A stretch of 64,000 nt of DNA from Pseudomonas chlororaphis (lineage in GTDB: Bacteria > Pseudomonadota > Gammaproteobacteria > Pseudomonadales > Pseudomonadaceae). Shown here one piece after another: positions 1 through 9,725 of the stretch; within the stretch, counting starts at the first letter, position 1; every line of letters starts with the position of its first letter. The notes beneath the pieces were generated by a model, which searched no databases, had not been told where the DNA came from, and saw only the letters and a program-made list of their open reading frames with translations. A program made the position numbers and the translations under genes. The stretch lies in assembly GCF_003731765.1 (NCBI RefSeq), contig NZ_MOAL01000008.1:682001-746000 (forward strand), read 5' to 3'.

Positions 1-741
1 GCCGGTGAGCAGATGCTTGTAGGCCCCGGTCTTTTCCTGCTTGGCCGGCGCCTGGCCGCCACTGGCTGCCGACTCCTGCTGACCTTCAGCCAGGGCCTTG
101 TTCAGCGTGGCCTCGGCTTGCTTGAGGGCGATCCCGGTGCCACAGCGGTAAATCTTCTTGCCGGCAAAACGCTCGGTGGCGACTTCAATGTCCGCCGCCA
201 GCAGCACCACGTCCGCCTGGGCAATGGCCTCGGCGCTCAAGGGGTTGCGGGCGCCCACCGAGCCCTGGGTTTCCACCTGCAGGTCGTAACCCAGGCGTTT
301 GGCCGCCTGTTGCAACGCTTCGGCGGCCATAAAGGTGTGGGCCACCCCGGTCGGGCAGGCGGTGATCGCCACCAACCGCGGCACCGATTGCGCAGCCGCG
401 GTCACGGGTTCTGCAACGGCTGTACCGGCGACATACACCTGGGCTTCTTCGGCGCCACGGCGCAGCACCGCGTCCACATCCTGCAGGGCCTGGGACGGCG
501 TGCTCTGATAGACCCGCTTGCCGACAAACCGCGACATATCCACAGGCCCGGTGCTGACGACCAGCACCCACTCGGCCGCTTCGATGGTGCCTGCCGACAA
601 CTCGCGCTCGGGATGGGCATCGTCATGCACTTCAACGCTGGTGCTCCAGCCCTGGCGCTGGGCCGCAGCATCGAGCAAACGGGCACAAAGCACGCTGGTG
701 ACCATGCCATTGGGGCAGGCGGTAATAATGGCTAACTTCAT
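1..741 (-). CDS. fruA: PTS fructose transporter subunit EIIBC, N-terminal part (runs off left edge)
   Basis: Membrane component of the fructose phosphotransferase system; it takes phosphate from FruB and releases fructose-1-phosphate in the cytoplasm. Only the first 247 codons are in the window. They hold two tandem EIIB-like units: a first with ITACPNGMVTS (Cys9) and a second starting near residue 122 with AITACPTGVAHTFMAAEAL, whose Cys (about 128) is the expected phosphorylated residue. The visible part ends in a Gln/Ala/Lys-rich linker, before the membrane EIIC domain. The ATG at 741 has an AGAGGG ribosome site six bases upstream and follows fruK by 11 bases. Third gene of fruB-fruK-fruA. 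The family assignment is secure; the EIIC domain is inferred. Confidence 0.95.
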   Translation of the reverse strand, partial: MKLAIITACPNGMVTSVLCARLLDAAAQRQGWSTSVEVHDDAHPERELSAGTIEAAEWVLVVSTGPVDMSRFVGKRVYQSTPSQALQDVDAVLRRGAEEAQVYVAGTAVAEPVTAAAQSVPRLVAITACPTGVAHTFMAAEALQQAAKRLGYDLQVETQGSVGARNPLSAEAIAQADVVLLAADIEVATERFAGKKIYRCGTGIALKQAEATLNKALAEGQQESAASGGQAPAKQEKTGAYKHLLTG

Positions 742-752
742 AAGCAACCCTC

Positions 753-1694
753 TTATTGTTCTGTGAGGGGATGAACGCGCACCCCCTGCTCAAGCTGCGC
801 CAGTTGCGCGGCGTCGCTGATGCCGAAACCGATCTGGGTCACCGCCATGGCGGCGATGGCGGTGGCGGTGCGCAAGGTCTGTTCGGCGCTGTGGCCACTG
901 AGCAAACCGTGGAGCATGCCGGCCAGCAACGAGTCGCCGGCGCCCACGGTGCTGGCCACCGTGACCTTGGGCGGCAACGCCTGCAATGTCGGTGCCGTGC
1001 TGAACCAGTTCACACCGTCGGCGCCATGGGAAATCACCACGTGCTCGACGCCCTGGGCGTGCAAGCGCTGGGCAGCTTCGGCCTGGGCGGCCAACGACAG
1101 CACAGGACTGCCCAGGGCATCGGCCAGTTCTTCGGTGTTCGGCTTGATCAGCCAGGGGCCCGCCGCCAGGCCGGCGCGCAAGGCGGCGCCGCTGGTGTCG
1201 AGGACGACTTTCAAACCGAGGTTCTTCAGGCGCAGTAGCAACCCGTGCAACCACTCCGGGCTGACGCCCCGAGGCAGGCTGCCGGCCACCACCACCGCGT
1301 CGTGCCCGGGGGCGATCTGCTCCAGGCGTTCGAGCAGTGCCTGCTGCGCCGCCTCGCTGACCTGCGGGCCCGGGCCGTTGACGTCGGTGATACGGCCGTC
1401 ATGCTCAGCCAGCTTGATGTTGCTGCGGGTGTCACCCGGTACGCGGACAAAGGCGTCGACAAAACCACGGCGGGCAAACAACGCCTCGAACGCCTGGGGA
1501 TTGTCTTCGCCCAGAAAGCCGCTGACCGTCAGTTGATGACCGAGGTCGGCCAGCACCTGGGCCACGTTCACGCCTTTGCCGGCGGCATGGGTGAGCATGG
1601 CTTCGCTGCGGTTGACCTGGCCCGGTTCCAGGCGCGCCAACTGGACGGTGAGGTCCAGCGCCGGGTTCAGGGTCAGGGTAAGAATCGTTGCCAT
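753..1694 (-). CDS. fruK: 1-phosphofructokinase
   Basis: Phosphorylates fructose-1-phosphate to fructose-1,6-bisphosphate with ATP, feeding PTS-imported fructose into central metabolism. The 313-residue protein is a full-length PfkB-family sugar kinase: the N-terminal glycine motif AAGKGVNVAQVL is at about residues 38-49, and the C-terminal signature TVGAGDSLLAG at about 250-260 carries the catalytic Asp. Its ATG overlaps the fruB stop by one base (TAATG), implying translational coupling. Confidence 0.97.
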   Translation of the reverse strand: MATILTLTLNPALDLTVQLARLEPGQVNRSEAMLTHAAGKGVNVAQVLADLGHQLTVSGFLGEDNPQAFEALFARRGFVDAFVRVPGDTRSNIKLAEHDGRITDVNGPGPQVSEAAQQALLERLEQIAPGHDAVVVAGSLPRGVSPEWLHGLLLRLKNLGLKVVLDTSGAALRAGLAAGPWLIKPNTEELADALGSPVLSLAAQAEAAQRLHAQGVEHVVISHGADGVNWFSTAPTLQALPPKVTVASTVGAGDSLLAGMLHGLLSGHSAEQTLRTATAIAAMAVTQIGFGISDAAQLAQLEQGVRVHPLTEQ

Positions 1695-4555
1695 TACATG
1701 GCCTCCACAAGGGCACGCACGTCATCGGCGCTGCCGACGGCCAGGGCCTGTTGAGCAAGGGTTTGCGCCTGGACCAGGCTGAGTTCGCGGATCCGCGCCT
1801 TGACCTCGGCAATGCTGCGGCCGGAGACGCTGAGTTCATCCACCCCCAGCCCGACCAGCACCGGCACCGCCAGCGGATCGGCCGCCAGCTCGCCACAAAC
1901 GCCGACCCATTTGCCGTGGGCATGGGCGGCGCGCACGGTGATGTCGATCAGTTGCAGCACAGCCGGGTGCAGGCCGTCGGCCTGGGCCGACAAGGTCGGG
2001 TGACCGCGGTCGATGGCCAGGGTGTATTGGGTCAGGTCATTGGTGCCGACGCTGAAGAAGTCCACTTCCTTGGCCAGCACCGGCGCCAGCAAGGCAGCGG
2101 ACGGCACTTCGATCATGATCCCCAGCTGCAAGTCGGCTACCGGGATTTCCTGGCGCAGGCGCTCGGTCATGTCCCGGGCCTGGCGCCACTCATCCACGCT
2201 ACCGACCATGGGGAACATGATGCGCAGCGGGCGGTTGTCGGCCGAACGCAGCAAGGCGCGCAACTGGGCTTCCATGATCTGTGGGCGTTGCAGGGTCAGG
2301 CGGATGCCGCGCACCCCGAGGAAGGGGTTTTCTTCCTTGGCAATCGGCCAGTAAGGCAGCGGTTTGTCGCCGCCGACATCCAGGGTGCGCACCACCAGCG
2401 GACGACCGGCCAGGCCATCCAGCACACGGCGGTATTCGGCTTCCTGGGTGGCTTCGTCCGGGGCTTGCGGGTGAGCCATGAAGATCAGCTCGGTGCGCAG
2501 CAGGCCGATGCCTTCGGCACCGTTCTCCACAGCGCTGGTGACGCCGGAGCTTTCGCCGATGTTGGCGAAGACTTCGACGTGATGGCCGTCGGTGGTGTGG
2601 GCCAACTGATGACGTTGCTCGGCGGCGGCCTTGAGGCGCTGCTCGCGGGTGTCACGTTCTTCGGCGGCCCGTTGCAGGGTGGCACTGTCGGCGTCCACAT
2701 GCAGGCGGCCGCGCTGGCCATCGAGCAGCAGAGGCGTGCCGGACTTGAGTAGCAAGACGCCGGCGCCGGCGCCCACCAGGGCCGGAATGCCCAGGGCCCG
2801 GGCGACGATGGCGCTGTGGGCGGTGGCGCCGCCACGGGCGGTGAGGATGCCGGCCACACGGGCCGGGTCGAGGCGCGCCACGTCCGACGGGCCCACTTCG
2901 TCCATCACCAGGATGTAGGGCTGCTCAGGCTCGGCGGGGGTTTCCACACCACACAATTGGGCCAGCACCCGACGACCGATGTCCCGCAGGTCGGCGGCGC
3001 GTTCAGCGAGCAAGGCGTCCTGCAAGGACTCCTGCTGCTTGGCCGCGGCTTCGATCACGGTCATCCACGCGGCTTCCGCACTTTCACCCTGCTTGAGGCG
3101 GGTGTCGACTTCATCGGTAAGTTCCGGGTCGTCGAGCATTTCCTGGTGGGTGATGAAAATCTCGCGGATGGCCTTGGCCTTGCTGCGCTGGATCAGACCT
3201 TCGATATCACCACGCACATCGGCCAGGGCCTGCTGCAGGCGCTGGCGCTCGATGGCGGTGGACTCGCCGCGCAGCGGGTAGTCGATGGCCTGTTGCACCT
3301 GGATATGGGCCGGGCCGATGGCAATCCCCGGCGCGGCGGCAATCGCCTGGACCAGGCTACCGGACGCCGGGGCGCTGACGGGCACAGCCACCTCTTCAAC
3401 CACTTCCCGAGGTGCGCTCACCGCCGGCAGCGGCTCGACTTCTTCGCCCAGGCCTTCTTCGATGGCGGCCAACAGCGCCGGCAAGGCATCGGCAGCAATG
3501 CTCGGTTCGGCGATCAGTTCCAGCACCTGGCCGCGACGGGCGCCGAGGCTGAGCAGCTTGCTCAGGCTCTTCACCGACACGGCGGAATCCTTGCCGTCGA
3601 CGATGCGAACGCGGATCTCGCCTTCAAAACTCTTGGCCAGTTGCGCCAGGATCTTCGCCGGCCGCGCATGCAGGCCGTGGGCGTTGGCCAAGGCGATACG
3701 GGCGCTGGGCCAGTCCGCCGGCAATTCGCCGCCCAGCACTTCGAGCACCGCCCGGCTGCTGGTGGCGCGGCCCAACTCATGGCCACGGCCTTCGATCAGC
3801 AGCGCACACAAGCGCTCCAGCAGGGCCTGGTGGGCCTCGCCGAGGCTGGCCAGGCAGAACAGCCCGCTCAGGGGCTGACCCAGGTAACGAATCGGTTTGT
3901 CCGGGGTGACAAAGGCCAGGCCCGGGCGCAACACGGTCTGCTCGCTGTGCAGCCACCACAGGCCATCGCCCAGGGGCAGCGCTTCCACCTGTTGCAGCAC
4001 GGCGGCAAAGCCATTGCTCACGCACTCGGCCTGGCGCAGCAGGCGAGCGCCACGCCACACCAGCTCTTCAAAATCTTCAGCGGCCACGCCCAGGCCAATC
4101 ATTTGCGCGTCCAGGGCCAGCTCTTGCGGCGCCCCTTGCAACAGCTTCAGCAAGGCTTCAGGCGAACTGGCGCGACGCAAAGCCTGGCCCAGGTCGGTCT
4201 CGCCCAGGGCCCGGGTCAGCAGTTGCAGCAAGCGCAGGTGTTCGTCGGATTTGGCGGCAATGCCGATCGCCAGGTAGACGATCTGGCCGTCGCCCCAATC
4301 CACGCCCTCGGGAAATTGCAGCAGGCGCACGCCGGTGGCGAACACCTGGTCACGGGTTTCCGGAGTGCCGTGGGGGATGGCAATACCTTGTCCGAGAAAG
4401 GTCGAGCCCTGAGCTTCCCGGGCCTTGAGGCCGGCGAGATAACCCTCGGCAACCAAACCATCGGCAACCAGTTTGTCGGCCAGCAGGTGCAGTGCCGCGG
4501 ACTTATCCACAGCCGTTTGGCCCATGGATATCTGCTCTATGGTGAGCTCGAGCAT
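1694..4555 (-). CDS. fruB: PTS fructose multiphosphoryl transfer protein (EIIA-HPr-EI fusion)
   Basis: Cytoplasmic phosphorelay protein that moves phosphate from phosphoenolpyruvate to FruA. The 953 residues read as EIIA(Fru) (1-145, active His62 in IAIPHGTPE), a linker, HPr (about 285-370, active His296 in HGLHARPAK) and enzyme I (about 400-953, active His580 in GGATAHSAI). This three-in-one arrangement is the standard pseudomonad form. First gene of the operon, transcribed away from fruR, with a Cra-type operator about 140 bases upstream. Confidence 0.97.
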   Translation of the reverse strand: MLELTIEQISMGQTAVDKSAALHLLADKLVADGLVAEGYLAGLKAREAQGSTFLGQGIAIPHGTPETRDQVFATGVRLLQFPEGVDWGDGQIVYLAIGIAAKSDEHLRLLQLLTRALGETDLGQALRRASSPEALLKLLQGAPQELALDAQMIGLGVAAEDFEELVWRGARLLRQAECVSNGFAAVLQQVEALPLGDGLWWLHSEQTVLRPGLAFVTPDKPIRYLGQPLSGLFCLASLGEAHQALLERLCALLIEGRGHELGRATSSRAVLEVLGGELPADWPSARIALANAHGLHARPAKILAQLAKSFEGEIRVRIVDGKDSAVSVKSLSKLLSLGARRGQVLELIAEPSIAADALPALLAAIEEGLGEEVEPLPAVSAPREVVEEVAVPVSAPASGSLVQAIAAAPGIAIGPAHIQVQQAIDYPLRGESTAIERQRLQQALADVRGDIEGLIQRSKAKAIREIFITHQEMLDDPELTDEVDTRLKQGESAEAAWMTVIEAAAKQQESLQDALLAERAADLRDIGRRVLAQLCGVETPAEPEQPYILVMDEVGPSDVARLDPARVAGILTARGGATAHSAIVARALGIPALVGAGAGVLLLKSGTPLLLDGQRGRLHVDADSATLQRAAEERDTREQRLKAAAEQRHQLAHTTDGHHVEVFANIGESSGVTSAVENGAEGIGLLRTELIFMAHPQAPDEATQEAEYRRVLDGLAGRPLVVRTLDVGGDKPLPYWPIAKEENPFLGVRGIRLTLQRPQIMEAQLRALLRSADNRPLRIMFPMVGSVDEWRQARDMTERLRQEIPVADLQLGIMIEVPSAALLAPVLAKEVDFFSVGTNDLTQYTLAIDRGHPTLSAQADGLHPAVLQLIDITVRAAHAHGKWVGVCGELAADPLAVPVLVGLGVDELSVSGRSIAEVKARIRELSLVQAQTLAQQALAVGSADDVRALVEAM

Positions 4556-4696
4556 GCTTTCTCCTATTTAGCGCGGGGGTGGGCGCTAGGTATTGTTTTG
4601 AATGATTCAGCTTAGGTGTCTTTAATGCCACAAACAGGACTGATTGCTTGGCAGGCAGGCTTCCGGTTTGTTTATAACCCTGGAAAATACGCTTGC

Positions 4697-4708
4697 TGAA
4701 ACGTTTAA
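4697..4708. promoter_or_regulatory. Cra/FruR operator
   Basis: TGAAACGTTTAA lies in the 300-base gap between fruB and fruR. It is the exact reverse complement of TTAAACGTTTCA, the Cra site described in P. putida, so it probably gives fructose-1-phosphate-relieved repression of fruBKA. A second, weaker palindrome, TGAATGATTCA, sits at 4600-4610 nearer fruB. Otherwise the gap (4556-4855) shows no gene. Confidence 0.8.
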
Positions 4709-4855
4709 TCTAGAATCTTGGGCACGTTACTCGATAATGTCGCATCCTTGAAGCCCTTCCGGTCGAATGCATGTTCCGACGATGGTCGTCTGCCCAGATG
4801 GAGTAGGATCGGCCAAAATCCTGCCGCATGCGTCAAAAAACAAGGAAAAACCGGG

Positions 4856-5851
4856 TTGAAACTCAGTGATATCGCTCGGCTGGCCGGTGTGTCTGTTACC
4901 ACTGCCAGCTACGTCATCAACGGCAAAGCCGAACAACAACGCATCAGCAGCAGCACCGTCGAACGGGTGCGCGCGGTGGTCGAAGAACATGGCTTCACCC
5001 CCAACCCACAGGCGGCCGGGTTGCGCAGCCGGCGCACCCGGACCCTGGGTTTTATCCTGCCGGACCTGGAAAACCCCAGTTACGCCCGCATCGCCAAACT
5101 CTTGGAACAAGGTGCCCGGGCACGCGGCTACCAGTTGCTGATCGCCAGCTCCGACGACGCCCCGGAAAGCGAGCGGCAACTGCTGCAACTGTTCCGCGCC
5201 CGGCGCTGCGATGCGCTGTTCGTCGCCAGTTGCCTGCCCGCCGACGATGACAGTTATCGCCTGCTGCAAGAGCAAGGCTTGCCGATCATCGCCATCGACC
5301 GGGTGATGCAACCTGAACTGTTCTGCTCGGTTGTCAGCGACGACCAGCAAGCCAGCCTGCACCTGACCCGCAGCCTGTTGCAGCCCGAACCCAAGCAGAT
5401 TGCCCTGATCGGCGCCCGCCCCGAATTGAGCATCAGCCAGGAGCGGGCTGCCGGTTTCCGCCTGGCCCTGGAAGGCTTCGACGGCGAAGTATTGGTCGAA
5501 CACGGCGAGTCCTTCAGCCGTGAATGCGGCCGGCAACTGATGGAAGAACTGCTGCAGCGCCTCGGCCACCTGCCGGACGCCCTGGTCACCACCTCCTACG
5601 TGTTGTTGCAGGGGGTGTTCGATGCCCTGCAGGACTTCCCGCTCAAATCCCGACCCCTGCGCCTGGGCACCTTTGGTGACACCCAGTTGCTGGACTTCCT
5701 GCCGCTGCCGGTGAACGCCATGGCCCAGCAACATGCCTTGATGGCCGACAAGGCGCTGCAACTGGCCCTGGCAGCCATCGAAGACAACCATTACCAGCCA
5801 GGCGTGCAGGCCATTCCCCGGACCTTCAAGCAGCGCATCCTGCAGGACTGA
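4856..5851 (+). CDS. fruR: LacI-family catabolite repressor/activator FruR (Cra)
   Basis: DNA-binding repressor of the fructose operon, 331 residues. The N-terminal helix-turn-helix and hinge (KLSDIARLAGVSVTTASYVI, residues 2-21) is followed by a periplasmic-binding-protein-like effector domain. I place the start at TTG 4856, because the helix-turn-helix of this family begins at residue 3 and AAGGA (4842-4846) is correctly spaced; a longer in-frame ATG at 4718 would add an unrelated 46-residue leader that crosses the operator region. Divergent from fruB; tatD follows three bases after its stop. Confidence 0.93.
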   Translation: MKLSDIARLAGVSVTTASYVINGKAEQQRISSSTVERVRAVVEEHGFTPNPQAAGLRSRRTRTLGFILPDLENPSYARIAKLLEQGARARGYQLLIASSDDAPESERQLLQLFRARRCDALFVASCLPADDDSYRLLQEQGLPIIAIDRVMQPELFCSVVSDDQQASLHLTRSLLQPEPKQIALIGARPELSISQERAAGFRLALEGFDGEVLVEHGESFSRECGRQLMEELLQRLGHLPDALVTTSYVLLQGVFDALQDFPLKSRPLRLGTFGDTQLLDFLPLPVNAMAQQHALMADKALQLALAAIEDNHYQPGVQAIPRTFKQRILQD

Positions 5852-5854
5852 CGC

Positions 5855-6646
5855 GTGGAACTGATCGACAGCCATACCCACCTGGATTTCCCGGATTTCG
5901 ATCAGGATCGCGTCGCGCTTCTGGCGGACAGCCGCGCCCTTGGGGTGCGGCGAATGGTGGTGCTGGGGGTCTATCAGGACAACTGGCAGCGGGTCTGGGA
6001 TCTGGTGCAAAGCGATCCCCAGTTGTACGCCGCCTTTGGCCTGCACCCGGTGTATCTGGACCAGCACCAACCGGCCGATATCAAGGCGCTGGGCGACTGG
6101 CTGGCCCGGTTGGCGGGCCATCGCCAGCTATGCGCGGTGGGCGAAATCGGCCTGGACTACTTTCTGCCGCACCTGGACCGGGAGCGCCAGCAACAGCTGT
6201 TTGATACCCAATTACAGCTGGCCGCAGACTTTCAATTGCCCGCCCTGCTCCATGTGCGGCGCAGCCACGCGGCAGTGATCGCCACCCTCAAGCGCTTCAA
6301 GCTCAAACGTGCGGGGATCATCCACGCCTTTGCCGGCAGCCGTGAAGAAGCCCGGGAATACCTCAAGCTGGGGTTCAAGCTGGGCCTGGGCGGCGCCGCC
6401 ACCTGGCCCCAGGCCCTGCGCCTGCGCAAGGTGATCGCCGAGCTGCCGCTGGATTCGGTGGTCCTGGAAACCGACTCGCCGGACATGGCGCCCGTCATGT
6501 TCGCCGGGCTGCGCAACAGCCCCCAGCACCTGCCGGCCATCTGCGCCGCCCTGGCCGACCTCATGGGCATCGCCCCCGAGCAATTGGCCGCCGCCAGCAC
6601 CGCCAATGCCTGCGCGCTGTTCGGCTGGCCAACCACAACGGCCTGA
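5855..6646 (+). CDS. TatD-family metal-dependent deoxyribonuclease
   Basis: Cytoplasmic metallohydrolase of the TatD superfamily, 263 residues with a GTG start. Metal-site motifs visible: SHTHLD (His7, His9), GEIGLDYF with the Glu ligand near 98, HVRRSH, IIHAFAG and ETDSP near the C-terminus. Family members are 3'-5' exonucleases or related hydrolases; the precise substrate is not shown by sequence. Only three bases separate it from fruR, so the two are probably cotranscribed. It converges with the chemoreceptor gene, ending two bases from it. Confidence 0.9.
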   Translation: MELIDSHTHLDFPDFDQDRVALLADSRALGVRRMVVLGVYQDNWQRVWDLVQSDPQLYAAFGLHPVYLDQHQPADIKALGDWLARLAGHRQLCAVGEIGLDYFLPHLDRERQQQLFDTQLQLAADFQLPALLHVRRSHAAVIATLKRFKLKRAGIIHAFAGSREEAREYLKLGFKLGLGGAATWPQALRLRKVIAELPLDSVVLETDSPDMAPVMFAGLRNSPQHLPAICAALADLMGIAPEQLAAASTANACALFGWPTTTA

Positions 6647-6648
6647 AC

Positions 6649-8694
6649 TCAGACGCGAAAAGCGCCGATCATCTGCTTCAACTGCAACACTTGGACCGAC
6701 AACTGGCGACTGGCGTCCTCGGTCTGGTGGGCGCCTTCCGCCGTGCGCTCGCCGGCACGGTTGATTTCGACGATGTTCTGATCGATGTCGTGGGCCACCG
6801 CCGTCTGTTGCTCCACGGCCGCGGCAATCTGCTGGTTCTGGTCGACGATCATGCCCACCGCGCCAAGGATGTTTTCCAGCGCCTGCTGGACCTTCTCCGA
6901 CTGCCCGACCGTGCCGCTGGCCATCTCATGGCTGCTGCCCATGGCCTTGACCGCGGCGCTCACCCCGCCGTGGAGCTTGGCGATCATCTGTTCGATCTCT
7001 TCGGTGGATTGCTGAGTGCGCTTGGCCAGGGTCCGCACCTCGTCGGCGACCACGGCAAAACCGCGCCCCTGCTCACCGGCCCGGGCCGCTTCGATGGCGG
7101 CGTTGAGGGCCAGCAGGTTGGTCTGTTCGGCGATGCTTTTGATCACTTCCAGCACCCGGCTGATGGACTGGCTGTCGCTGGCCAGTTGGTTGATTACCAC
7201 CACTGACTGGTCGATCTCGCTGGCCAGCCGGGCAATGCTGCCTTGCTGGGACTCCACCAGCCCGCGCCCGCTGAGGGTTTCGTCATTCACGCTGTGGGCG
7301 CTGCTGACCGCCGCCGCAGCACTGCGCGCCACCTCCTGGGCGGTGGCGGACATCTGGTTCATCGCCGTGGCCACGAGTTCGATCTGGTTGCGCTGACCGG
7401 CCACCGCCTGGTTGCTCTGGGCCGAGACGTTCTCCACCTGGCCGGCCTGGCGCTCGACTTCGTCGACCGTCTGCCCCACGCGCTCGATCAGGTCGTGGAT
7501 CTTCAGCACCGTGCCGTTGAACACCTTGCCCAACTCACCCAGCTCATCACGGCTGTGGGCGGTGAAGCTGACAGTCATGTCGCCGGCGGCCACCTTGTCC
7601 ATCACGCCGCCCAAGCGCTTGAGGGTGGTGCGGGTCGAGGCATAGAAGCCGCCATACAGGTAAACAATCAGGAGGAACACCGCCGCCAGGGCCAAGACCA
7701 GCAGGACCATCTGGCTGCGGTTCTGCTCCAGGCGCTGTTGCAGTTCCACCGCAAGGAAGCCCAGGGTCGCCTCGTTGAGCGCGTAGGTCTGGGCCATGAA
7801 ACCGCTGAGCTGGTCATAAAAGCCCTGCCAGGGCGCGTCGAGGGTATCGGCCATCACCACCTGCTCTTCGAACAGCTCGCTGGCCTGCTTGAGGGAGCCC
7901 CGGCTGGCATCGGCGCGGGCTTGCAGTACGCTGCGAGCCGCCGGGCTGGCGGCCAGGGCGTCGTGCAACTTGAGGCCGTATTCAGCCTGCAGTTTCTCGA
8001 TCTGCACCAACAGCTCATCGAAACGCGTGCTGGAGGATGAATTCAAAAAGCCCAAGCCCAGGGAGTAGGCGCCCATGGCCCGGCCCTCGCCCAGGGTCTG
8101 GGTGATTTGCGGAGTGACGCTGGTGATCAATTCGCTGAGTTGGCGGATGTCGCTCTGGCTGTCGCGGCTCAGGCCCGACTGGCTGGCGATGATCTGGCTG
8201 AAAATCTGTGCGCTGCCCAGCAACTTGCCGATCATTGCACTTTTGCTTTGCAGGGATTTTTCCGCCTGCTGCGCCTTGAACGCGGCGATCAGCTCGTCAC
8301 GCTTGCCGTCGAAGACCTCGACCTGCTCAGGCTCCACCGTCACCGCGTGCAAACCCTGCAGACGCTCAAGCACAGTCTGCTCCAGAGCATTGATGGTGCC
8401 TTCAATATCCCCCGCCTTGCCCGATTGCCCCAGGCTGGTGTTGATCTGCACCAGGTTGTTGAGGGTTTCCAGGTCGCGCCGCAGGCTCAGGCTGCTGCCC
8501 AGCAGGTCAAGGCTTTGCAGCTCCACCTGAGTGCCCTGGAACTCGCGATAGGCATCGCGCACCAGGTAAAAGTTGGTGACCAGCATCGGCAGGAAAAACA
8601 ACACGCTGATCAGGCTGAACTTCATGCCGAAGCTCAGGCGGTTCATCAGGGCCACGGCGGGATAGAGCAAGCGCTTCACAAGGAAGTCCCCCAA
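6649..8694 (-). CDS. methyl-accepting chemotaxis protein
   Basis: Inner-membrane chemoreceptor of 681 residues. Layout: first membrane helix about 23-45, a periplasmic helical sensor region of some 280 residues rich in Gln and Ala, second membrane helix about 328-352, HAMP about 353-405, and a cytoplasmic methylation/signalling coiled coil. The conserved tip EQTNLLALNAAIEAARAGEQ is near 521-540. The long ligand region resembles helical-bundle sensors; no ligand can be assigned. The C-terminus lacks an obvious CheR-tethering pentapeptide. Confidence 0.93.
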   Translation of the reverse strand: MGDFLVKRLLYPAVALMNRLSFGMKFSLISVLFFLPMLVTNFYLVRDAYREFQGTQVELQSLDLLGSSLSLRRDLETLNNLVQINTSLGQSGKAGDIEGTINALEQTVLERLQGLHAVTVEPEQVEVFDGKRDELIAAFKAQQAEKSLQSKSAMIGKLLGSAQIFSQIIASQSGLSRDSQSDIRQLSELITSVTPQITQTLGEGRAMGAYSLGLGFLNSSSSTRFDELLVQIEKLQAEYGLKLHDALAASPAARSVLQARADASRGSLKQASELFEEQVVMADTLDAPWQGFYDQLSGFMAQTYALNEATLGFLAVELQQRLEQNRSQMVLLVLALAAVFLLIVYLYGGFYASTRTTLKRLGGVMDKVAAGDMTVSFTAHSRDELGELGKVFNGTVLKIHDLIERVGQTVDEVERQAGQVENVSAQSNQAVAGQRNQIELVATAMNQMSATAQEVARSAAAAVSSAHSVNDETLSGRGLVESQQGSIARLASEIDQSVVVINQLASDSQSISRVLEVIKSIAEQTNLLALNAAIEAARAGEQGRGFAVVADEVRTLAKRTQQSTEEIEQMIAKLHGGVSAAVKAMGSSHEMASGTVGQSEKVQQALENILGAVGMIVDQNQQIAAAVEQQTAVAHDIDQNIVEINRAGERTAEGAHQTEDASRQLSVQVLQLKQMIGAFRV

Positions 8695-8855
8695 TTGTTT
8701 TATTGTTATGGGCAGGCACGAGAAAGCAGCAGATCGCCACTATTTCGACGCTGTTTCTGTATAGCGCAAATCCACAGGAGGTTTTGTAACTTAAAGTTAA
8801 CCGCGCTTAGGGGCGGTCAGCGGGACACGGCCAAGGGCCGTCTGGAAAGGAAGCG

Positions 8856-8879
8856 GTGGCGAGGCAGGTGCCTCGCCAC
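8856..8879 (-). terminator. hairpin terminator after ampE
   Basis: Perfect 11-base arms (GTGGCGAGGCA and complement) with a two-base loop, ten bases past the ampE stop. It is followed on the minus strand by a pyrimidine-rich stretch rather than a clean T run. Confidence 0.6.
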
Positions 8880-8888
8880 TCGTTGGGA

Positions 8889-9725
8889 TCAGAGCAACAG
8901 GGTCCACAGGGCAAAGCCGGCGTACCAGAGCACCGCCGCACGCAGCAGCAGTTCCCAGATCCGGTCCAGGCTGTTGATGCCATCGGCGCCCGCCGCCGGT
9001 GCCGGGATCTCCCCCGCCACCAGGCCGACCTTTTCCACCAACTGCGCAGCGCTGATGTTCCAGTTCAGCAATTCGTGGAGCATCACCCGGCTGACCGCCA
9101 CGAAATTGCCCACCAAGGCAAAGCTGGCCGCCAGCAGGCGCACCGGCAGCCAGTCGAAGGCGTGCCTAAGTTGTGCGGCGCGCTCCACCAGTGCCGGGTT
9201 TTGGCCCCGCTCGGCAGCCAGGGCCAGCAGGCGATAACTCAAGGCTGCCACCGGCCCCAGCAGGAAGTACCAGAAAATCACCGCGAAAAAGCTCTGGTAG
9301 GCCTGCCACAACAAGTGCCCCTGAACCCGCTCCAGCAGTTGTTCGCCACTCTCGGCGCAGATGTTCAGGTCGCGCTGGGCGACATGGGCCGAGGCTTGCA
9401 AGTCCTCTCGGCGCCAGGCGTCACGGAACGGGCCCAGGCCCGCCAGCAGATCGCCACGGCCCAGGGCGTAAATCAGCACCAGCAGGTGCACCGGCAGGGC
9501 CAGCAAGCCATAAAGCAGCGGCTCCAGCGCCCACAGCAGCAGGCCCAACAGCAACACCGGCACCAGCACCAGCAACACCAAGGTCAGCCAGGGACGCTGG
9601 CTTAACCGGGGACTGGCTTCCAGCCTAGCCAGCTCGCCCAACCAAGGGCCGTCCCGCTGGATACGTTGACGCAGCGCGGAGAACTTCTCGACCCACACCG
9701 CCAGCAGCAACACCAGAAAACTCAT
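8889..9725 (-). CDS. ampE: inner-membrane protein AmpE
   Basis: Integral membrane protein, 278 residues, with hydrophobic stretches at the N-terminus (SFLVLLLAVWVEKF), the middle and the C-terminus (AAVLWYAGFALWTLLL). AmpE belongs to the CobD/AmpE-like group and is encoded with AmpD in the beta-lactamase-induction locus; its biochemical role is unsettled. The ATG at 9725 overlaps the ampD stop by four bases (ATGA), so translation is coupled. Confidence 0.92.
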   Translation of the reverse strand: MSFLVLLLAVWVEKFSALRQRIQRDGPWLGELARLEASPRLSQRPWLTLVLLVLVPVLLLGLLLWALEPLLYGLLALPVHLLVLIYALGRGDLLAGLGPFRDAWRREDLQASAHVAQRDLNICAESGEQLLERVQGHLLWQAYQSFFAVIFWYFLLGPVAALSYRLLALAAERGQNPALVERAAQLRHAFDWLPVRLLAASFALVGNFVAVSRVMLHELLNWNISAAQLVEKVGLVAGEIPAPAAGADGINSLDRIWELLLRAAVLWYAGFALWTLLL

